From JAIYDJ01 sp031400505 (GTDB lineage: Bacteria; Pseudomonadota; Alphaproteobacteria; Rhodobacterales; Rhodobacteraceae), in NCBI GenBank assembly GCA_031400505.1, contig JANNPZ010000032.1, positions 1-64,000 of the forward strand: a DNA stretch of 64,000 bases. Reading direction: 5' to 3'. Made by a program: the position numbers and the translations under genes. Of this stretch, positions 58,344 through 64,000 are shown piece by piece. Position 1 is the first letter of the stretch. Every line of letters starts with the position of its first letter. The notes under the pieces were generated by a model. That model worked only from the letters and a program-made list of their open reading frames with translations. It was not told the origin of the DNA and ran no database searches.

Positions 58344-60853
58344 TGCGCCTCGCGACGCGGATAGCGCTGCGAGAGTTGCGGGGCGGGTTGGCGGGGTTCC
58401 GGGTGTTTCTGGCCTGTCTGGCGCTGGGGGTTGCGGCAATTGCCGGGGTGGGCACGGTGCGCGCGGCGATCGAGGCTGGCTTGCGCGATCAAGGCGCGGT
58501 TTTGTTGGGCGGCGACGCGCAGATGGAATTCACCTATCGCTTTGCGACGGAAGCAGAGCGCAACTACATGGCGGGGATTGCCGCAGAAGTTTCGGAAATC
58601 GTCGATTTCAGGTCGATGGTGGTCACAGGTGCCGGCAATGACGAAGACCGAGCGCTAACGCAGGTCAAGGCGGTCGATGGCGCCTACCCACTGGCAGGCA
58701 GTGTGACGCTGGAGGCCGGAGATCTGGGTCTGGCACTGGCCGGGGCCGATGGTCTGCCGGGTGCCGTGATGGACAAGGTGCTGGTGGATCGGCTGCTGTT
58801 GAAGGTCGGCGACCGGTTTCGGCTTGGAGAGCAAGAGTTTCGTCTGGGCGCGGTGTTGCTGCGCGAACCCGACAGCGCGACGGGCGGTTTTGCGCTGGGT
58901 CCGCGGACCATCGTGCTGACGCCGGGGTTGGCAGAATCGGGTCTGCTGGAACCAGGGACGCTGTTTGAGACGGCCTACCGGCTGCGGCTGCCTGAGGGCG
59001 TCGATCTGGCCGCGCTTGAAGCTGCAGCGGTGGCACAGTTTCGCGACGCGGGGATGCGCTGGTCAGACAGCCGACGTGCGGCACCGGGGGTGGAGCGATT
59101 TGTGGATCGGATCGGCGCGTTCCTGATCCTTGTGGGGTTGGCCGGGTTGGCGGTGGGCGGAGTGGGGGTGGCCAGCGCAGTGCGTGCCTATCTGGAAGGC
59201 AAGGTCGCAACCATCGCAACACTGAAGGTTCTTGGGGCGGAAGGGAGCCTGGTTTTTGCCGTTTATCTGATCCAGATCGGGGCTTTGGCCACTTTAGGAG
59301 TGGCAATCGGGCTGATCCTTGGCGCCGGAGTGCCTATGCTCGCAGCCCCGCTGATCGAGGCGGCGCTGCCGTTTCCGGCGGATATCGCGCTCTATCCGGT
59401 GCCTTTGGCCGAGGCCGCATTCTACGGTTTGACGACTGCATTCCTGTTCACGCTGTGGCCGCTGGCGCGCAGCCGCAATGTTCGCGCGGCGGCGCTTTAT
59501 CGCGGTGCTGCGGGTGGCTGGCCAGGGGGCGGCGCGCTGGTGGCGATTGCCGGGCTGGCGGTGTTGCTGGTCGGTGGGGCGGTCTGGTTTTCGGGAACCG
59601 CAATGCTGGCGCTGGGGGCGGCGGGCGGTGTGATCGTGTCGCTGGTGGCGCTTTCAGCCGCCGCATTGGGGTTGCGGGTGCTGGCGCGGCGATTGACGCG
59701 TGGTTTGCGGGGACGGGTTGCGTGGCGACTTGCCTTTGGGGCAATCGGCGGGCCTGCTTCGGAAGCGGTTTCGGTGGTCTTGTCGCTGGGGCTCGGGTTG
59801 TCGGTTCTGGCGGCGGTGGGGCAGATCGACGCCAACCTGCGCAACGCTATTGACCGCGATCTGCCGGCCCGCGCGCCTTCGTTCTTTTTCGTCGATATCC
59901 AGCCCGACCAGATCGACGGTTTTCTGACCCGGGTGAATGGCGATGCTGCGGTGACGAAATCCGAAAATGCGCCGATGCTGCGGGGCGTGATCACCCGGAT
60001 CAACGGCAAGCCTGCGCGCGATGTGGGCGGGGAACACTGGGTTCTGACCGGGGATCGCGGCGTGACCTATTCGGCACTGCCGCCATCGAATGCGACAGTG
60101 ACGGCCGGTGCATGGTGGCCCGAGGATTACACCGGCCCGCCGCAGATCAGTTTTGCCGCGGAAGAGGCCGAAGAGATCGGCCTGAAACTGGGCGACACAT
60201 TGACCGTCAACGTGCTTGGGCGCGACATCGAGGCAGAGATCACCAGTTTCCGGTTGGTGGATTTTTCGACCGCCGGGATGGGGTTTGTGCTGTCGATGAA
60301 CCCGACCGCACTGCAAGGCGCGCCCCACACTTATATTTCAACGGTTTACACGACGCCTGACGCCGAGGCGGCGCTGTTGCGCGATGTGTCGCGCACCTAC
60401 CCCAACATCACGGCGATCCGGGTACGTGACGCGGTGGACCGGGTGACCGAGGCGCTGAGTGCAATCGCGCAGGCAACTGCCTGGGCTGCGTCGGTAACGC
60501 TGTTGACCGGGTTTGTCGTGTTGATCGGTTCGGCTGCAGCGGGCACGCGCGCACGGATCTATGAGGCGGCGCTGTTAAAGGTGCTGGGGGCGTCGCGCGG
60601 GCGGATCCTGTTCAGTTTTGCGCTGCGTTCGGCCTTGCTGGGGGTGGCGGCAGGCGCGGTTGCGGTGCTGGCGGGCGCGGTTGCGGGTTGGGCGGTGATG
60701 GTCTGGGTGATGGAAGCGGATTACAGGTTTGAACTCGCATCGGCCATTGCCATCGTGCTTGGCGGAGTGTTGGCCACGTTGCTTGCCGGGCTCGCCTTTG
60801 CCTGGGGGCCGCTCTCTGCGCGGCCAGCGCAAGTCTTGCGCGCGCAAGACTAG
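58340..60853 (+). CDS. ybbP: ABC transporter permease YbbP (FtsX-like, large)
   Basis: 837 aa. Two FtsX/MacB-type permease units, each with three helices around a periplasmic domain. The first helix is FLACLALGVAAIAGV; one cluster follows LILVGLAGLAVGGVGVA and the last is near 690-837 (TLLTGFVVLIGSAAAGTRAR). ATG at 58340 overlaps the ybbA TGA. It forms the membrane part of YbbAP. Confidence 0.92.
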   Translation: MMRLATRIALRELRGGLAGFRVFLACLALGVAAIAGVGTVRAAIEAGLRDQGAVLLGGDAQMEFTYRFATEAERNYMAGIAAEVSEIVDFRSMVVTGAGNDEDRALTQVKAVDGAYPLAGSVTLEAGDLGLALAGADGLPGAVMDKVLVDRLLLKVGDRFRLGEQEFRLGAVLLREPDSATGGFALGPRTIVLTPGLAESGLLEPGTLFETAYRLRLPEGVDLAALEAAAVAQFRDAGMRWSDSRRAAPGVERFVDRIGAFLILVGLAGLAVGGVGVASAVRAYLEGKVATIATLKVLGAEGSLVFAVYLIQIGALATLGVAIGLILGAGVPMLAAPLIEAALPFPADIALYPVPLAEAAFYGLTTAFLFTLWPLARSRNVRAAALYRGAAGGWPGGGALVAIAGLAVLLVGGAVWFSGTAMLALGAAGGVIVSLVALSAAALGLRVLARRLTRGLRGRVAWRLAFGAIGGPASEAVSVVLSLGLGLSVLAAVGQIDANLRNAIDRDLPARAPSFFFVDIQPDQIDGFLTRVNGDAAVTKSENAPMLRGVITRINGKPARDVGGEHWVLTGDRGVTYSALPPSNATVTAGAWWPEDYTGPPQISFAAEEAEEIGLKLGDTLTVNVLGRDIEAEITSFRLVDFSTAGMGFVLSMNPTALQGAPHTYISTVYTTPDAEAALLRDVSRTYPNITAIRVRDAVDRVTEALSAIAQATAWAASVTLLTGFVVLIGSAAAGTRARIYEAALLKVLGASRGRILFSFALRSALLGVAAGAVAVLAGAVAGWAVMVWVMEADYRFELASAIAIVLGGVLATLLAGLAFAWGPLSARPAQVLRAQD

Positions 60854-60943
60854 CTGCGCAGCAGCGGGCCGTGGGTCACCGCAGTTCGCCTTCGCCTGGG
60901 AGAACAGGGCGACGTGCAAACGGTCCGGACAAGGCAATACGCA

Positions 60944-63187
60944 TCATTCGGCGTTGTTTGCCAGCCATTCCATCAAAGCCGGTCGCGCGCTTTCTTCGCC
61001 CGCTGACCGGGCGGCCTCGATCACCGCGCGTGCGCCACCAAGATCGACGCGGCGCAGCAGTGCCTTGACCGGCCCAATCGATGCCGGCCGCATCGACAGC
61101 GCGCGCAAACCAATCGCTGCCAATGCCAACGCCTCGATCGGCCGACCGGCATCTTCGCCGCAAAATGACAGCCGGGTTCCTGACGTAGCACAGCGCTGCA
61201 CCACAAGTTCGAGAAACGACAGGAATGACAGGTTCAGCGAATCATACCGCTTGCGAACACGTTCATTCTCGCGATCGGCCGCAAAGAAGAACTGTTTGAG
61301 GTCGTTTCCGCCGATCGAGATGAAGTCGGCCAGATCAAAAAACGCCTGTGGTGCATAGGCAAGGCTGGGGGTTTCCAGCATCGCGCCGATTTCGATCTTG
61401 TCAGGCACCAGATGGCCCAGGCTGCGTTCGCGGTGAATTTCGCGCATCGTATGCGACCGCGCCTGCATGAATTCGCCATGTTCCGAGATGAACGGAAACA
61501 TGATGCTCAGCGCCCGGCCGTTCGCTGCCCGCAGCAGCGCCTGCAACTGCATGCGCAGTACGCCGGGTTTGTCCAGCCCGACCCGGATCGCGCGCCAACC
61601 CATCGCCGGGTTGGGTTCGTCGTTTGGCTTCATGTAGGGCAGCACCTTGTCGGACCCGATATCAAGGGTGCGGAACGCAACGGAGCGGCCTTTGGCCGCG
61701 TCCATCACCTTGCTATAGGTTTGCGCCAATTCGGCCCGTTGCGGCATCCGGTTGCGGATCAGGAACTGCAATTCGGTGCGAAACAGTCCCACGCCTTCGG
61801 CCCCTGATCCTTCGAGGCTGGGCAGATCGGCCATCAAGCCTGCGTTCATCATAAGGCTGATCGTTTGGCCATCGCGCGTTGTGGCGGGAAGGTCGCGCAA
61901 ACTGGCATAGCGTTTCTGCGCCTCGGCCTGCATGGCGATCTTGTCGCGAAAGGACCGAGCCACGGTTTCGTCGGGGCGCAGGTGCACCAGCCCCTGATCG
62001 CCGTCCACCAGAATCGGGTCGCCGTTCAACGCTTCGGTGGTTATGCGTTCGGCATGGATCACAAGCGGAATGGCCAGCGCGCGGGCGACGATGGCCGCAT
62101 GACTGCCGACAGAGCCTTCTTCCAGCACCACGCCGCGCAGTTTGCGGCCATATTCCAGCAATTCTGCCGGACCGATATTGCGCGCCACCAGGACCGGGTT
62201 TTCCGGCATCTCGGCACCCGTGTCGGCCCCTTGCCCCGTCAGGATGCGCAACAGCCGGTTCGACAGATCGTCCAGATCGTGCAGCCGTTCGCGCAGATAG
62301 GCGTCGGGCACCTGTTCCAGGCGGTTGCGGGCGGCGGATTGTTCCTTTTCCACGGCCGCTTCGGCGGACAGCCCGCGCTGGATGTCCTCTTCCATCCGGC
62401 GCAGCCAGCCGCGCGAGTGAGCGAACATCCGGTATGCCTCAAGGACCGCCTTTTGATCCTTGTCGAGGCTTTCGGCGGCCAGAAGGTCATCGACCGACAC
62501 CCGCAACTCGCCCACCGCCGCGCGGATGCGGTCGATTTCGGTCAGCGGGTCATCTGCAACCGGGTTGGTCACCACGACGCGCGGCTCGTGCAGCCAGACG
62601 CGGCCCTCGGCAGCGCCTTCCTGCCCGGTGCCGCCCCGGATCAGAACGGGCTGCTTGTGCTTGGCCCCCATAGCCCCGCCTTCGCCAGCAAAGGCCCCAA
62701 GCTCGGTCATCTCGGCCAACACCATGGCGACCACGTCCAGCGCGTCGATCTCGTCATCGGAATAGGCGCGGGCCAGCTTGGACTGTACCACGAGCACGCC
62801 CAGTTTTTCGCCGACCCGTTGGATAGGCACCCCCAGAAACGACGAGAAAATCTCTTCTCCGGTTTCGGGCATGAACCGAAAACCCTTTTCAGCGGGCGCA
62901 TTCGCGGTATTCACTGGCTGGCCGAGACGCGCGACGCGGCCCACCAAACCCTCGCCCAGCTTCATGCGGGTCTGGTGGACGGCGGCCTTGCGCAGGCCTT
63001 CGGTCGCGCAAAGCTCCAATGTTTCGGCGTCGCGGAACAGATAGATCGAGCAAACCTCGGCCTGCATCGAATCCGCTATCAGGTTCGTGATCCGGTCAAG
63101 CCTGTCCTGGCCCTTTCCGGGTATGGCGAGGCTATCGCGCAAACGGCGCAGCAGCTTGCGACTGTCGCTCTCGGTCCGTTCTGGCAT
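60944..63187 (-). CDS. ptsP: Phosphoenolpyruvate-protein phosphotransferase PtsP (enzyme I-Ntr)
   Basis: 747 aa. An N-terminal GAF domain (about 25-160; EVCSIYLFRDAETLELCATE) is followed by an enzyme I core with the phospho-histidine H363 (SVGSHAAIVARALAIP) and a PEP-binding barrel (GVGLFRTELQFL; SIGGNDLKQFFFAADREN). It feeds phosphate to NPr and IIA-Ntr, linking nitrogen and carbon state rather than sugar uptake. The GAF domain may sense glutamine. It lies 15 nt after lysC on the same strand. Confidence 0.95.
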   Translation of the reverse strand: MPERTESDSRKLLRRLRDSLAIPGKGQDRLDRITNLIADSMQAEVCSIYLFRDAETLELCATEGLRKAAVHQTRMKLGEGLVGRVARLGQPVNTANAPAEKGFRFMPETGEEIFSSFLGVPIQRVGEKLGVLVVQSKLARAYSDDEIDALDVVAMVLAEMTELGAFAGEGGAMGAKHKQPVLIRGGTGQEGAAEGRVWLHEPRVVVTNPVADDPLTEIDRIRAAVGELRVSVDDLLAAESLDKDQKAVLEAYRMFAHSRGWLRRMEEDIQRGLSAEAAVEKEQSAARNRLEQVPDAYLRERLHDLDDLSNRLLRILTGQGADTGAEMPENPVLVARNIGPAELLEYGRKLRGVVLEEGSVGSHAAIVARALAIPLVIHAERITTEALNGDPILVDGDQGLVHLRPDETVARSFRDKIAMQAEAQKRYASLRDLPATTRDGQTISLMMNAGLMADLPSLEGSGAEGVGLFRTELQFLIRNRMPQRAELAQTYSKVMDAAKGRSVAFRTLDIGSDKVLPYMKPNDEPNPAMGWRAIRVGLDKPGVLRMQLQALLRAANGRALSIMFPFISEHGEFMQARSHTMREIHRERSLGHLVPDKIEIGAMLETPSLAYAPQAFFDLADFISIGGNDLKQFFFAADRENERVRKRYDSLNLSFLSFLELVVQRCATSGTRLSFCGEDAGRPIEALALAAIGLRALSMRPASIGPVKALLRRVDLGGARAVIEAARSAGEESARPALMEWLANNAE

Positions 63188-63202
63188 GGTCCCCCGGCTA
63201 GG

Positions 63203-64000
63203 TCAGGCCGCCTTTTCCAACTCGAAGGCATCATGCAGGGCTTGGACCGCCAGTTCCATGTATTTCCGGTCGATCAGCACCGAAATCTTGATCTCGGAAG
63301 TGGTGATGACCTTGATGTTGATATTCTCGGCGGCCAATGCCGCGAACATGGTGGCCGCAACACCTGCGTGTGACCGCATCCCGATGCCCACAACAGACAG
63401 CTTTGCCACCTCGGTGTCGCTGACCAGATCGGCATAGGCGAATTTTCCGGCATCGCGTGCCTCTTCGATGGCCTTGCGGGCGCGGGCGACCTGATTGGTC
63501 GGGCAAGAGAACGTCATGTCAGTGTAGGGGCGTTTGTCGCCGGTCGTTTCAATCTCTGAGATGTTCTGCACGATCATGTCGACATTCACCCCCGCATCGG
63601 CCAGCGGACCGAAGATGGCGGCAGCAATTCCGGGGCGATCCTCGACCTTGACCAAGGTCATTTTCGCCTCGTCGCGGGAATAGGCGACGCCAGACACAAC
63701 TTTCGATTCCATGATTTCATCCTCGTCGCAGACCAGCGTTCCAGAATTCTCGTCGGTATTTTCAAAAGACGACAGCACCCGCAGCCGCACCTTGTAGCGC
63801 ATGGCCAGTTCAACCGACCGGGTTTGCAAGACCTTGGCCCCAAGCGATGCCAGTTCCAGCATTTCCTCGAAGGCGATCCGGTCCAGCTTGCGCGCCTTGG
63901 ATGTGATGCGCGGATCGGTGGTGTAGATGCCATCTACGTCCGTATAAATGTCGCAGCGTTCCGCGTCAAAGGCGGCGGCAAAGGCGACGGCCGTGGTATC
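63203..64000 (-). CDS. lysC: Aspartate kinase, C-terminal part (runs off the window)
   Basis: 265 residues are visible; the 5' part lies beyond 64000. From the edge the frame reads DTTAVAFAAAFDAERCDIYT, then DVDGIYTTDPRI, the end of the kinase domain. Two ACT domains follow (MTLVKVEDRPGIAAAIFGPL; AKLSVVGIGMRSHAGVAATM) that bind lysine or threonine for feedback control. It phosphorylates aspartate at the head of Lys/Thr/Met synthesis. Likely cotranscribed with ptsP. Confidence 0.95.
   Translation of the reverse strand, partial: DTTAVAFAAAFDAERCDIYTDVDGIYTTDPRITSKARKLDRIAFEEMLELASLGAKVLQTRSVELAMRYKVRLRVLSSFENTDENSGTLVCDEDEIMESKVVSGVAYSRDEAKMTLVKVEDRPGIAAAIFGPLADAGVNVDMIVQNISEIETTGDKRPYTDMTFSCPTNQVARARKAIEEARDAGKFAYADLVSDTEVAKLSVVGIGMRSHAGVAATMFAALAAENINIKVITTSEIKISVLIDRKYMELAVQALHDAFELEKAA

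Noticed and set aside
60854..60943. Possible terminator between ybbP and ptsP
   Set aside because: No stable stem with a T-tract on either strand by eye.
1..64000. CRISPR arrays, insertion sequences, prophage genes, tRNA or rRNA
   Set aside because: I scanned for regularly spaced repeats, transposase or integrase proteins and tRNA arms and found none.

Overview
This window is a GC-rich stretch of chromosome from an alphaproteobacterium, most probably order Rhodobacterales (Rhodobacter/Paracoccus/Roseobacter relatives). The evidence is gene content: an fnrL-hemN-usp-ccoNOQP-ccoGHIS block in the arrangement known from Rhodobacter, a COQ9 protein, a DUF1013/TrcR-type regulator, membrane-anchored cytochrome cy, and lysC next to ptsP. 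I see no phage, transposase, integron, CRISPR array, tRNA or rRNA. Nearly all the sequence is ordinary core genome, so the more interesting signals are regulatory sites, small RNAs, repeats and a few enzymes with altered active sites.

Layout. 0.3-9.2 kb: amino-acid permease, mscL, alanine dehydrogenase, a Tat-exported PhoX-like phosphatase, an Lrp/AsnC regulator, a VOC protein, rpsU, COQ9 and a quinone oxidoreductase. 9.3-15.2 kb: secreted HbpS/GlcG-like protein, RNase T2, DUF1013/TrcR, then recR, ybaB and dnaX separated by a puzzling 0.68-kb gap. 15.4-26.9 kb: macAB-type exporter, the SRP RNA gene ffs, a TetR/alpha-beta hydrolase pair with two palindromic operators, a creatinase-like M24 protein, a CpdB-like nucleotidase, nudC, an SRPBCC protein, prephenate dehydratase and cytochrome cy. 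27-34 kb: yejABEF peptide ABC importer in an overlapping operon ending in a GT4 glycosyltransferase.

34-45.1 kb is the microaerobic respiration module: hemN, fnrL, a tandem universal stress protein, the cbb3 oxidase genes ccoNOQP and the assembly genes ccoGHIS. Four FNR boxes lie in its three intergenic regions, so FnrL probably controls its own gene, anaerobic heme synthesis, the oxidase and its assembly factors together. 45-64 kb: a D,D-carboxypeptidase with a SPOR-like tail, HAD hydrolase, clpS, an RsmC-like methyltransferase, an SDR protein without the catalytic lysine, a lipoprotein, hemF, cobS, LysE and EamA transporters, divergent hemE/hemC, a GlcD-like FAD oxidase, tesA/ybbA/ybbP, ptsP and the 3' part of lysC, which runs off the window.

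How the genes fit together: hemC, hemE, hemF (needs O2) and hemN (O2-independent) supply tetrapyrrole steps feeding heme to the cbb3 oxidase and cytochrome cy. FnrL links the hemN branch to the oxidase genes. The ffs promoter appears to be embedded in the last codons of the upstream tetR gene. A GC-rich intergenic repeat occurs three times, near positions 1, 11.7 kb and 15.2 kb.
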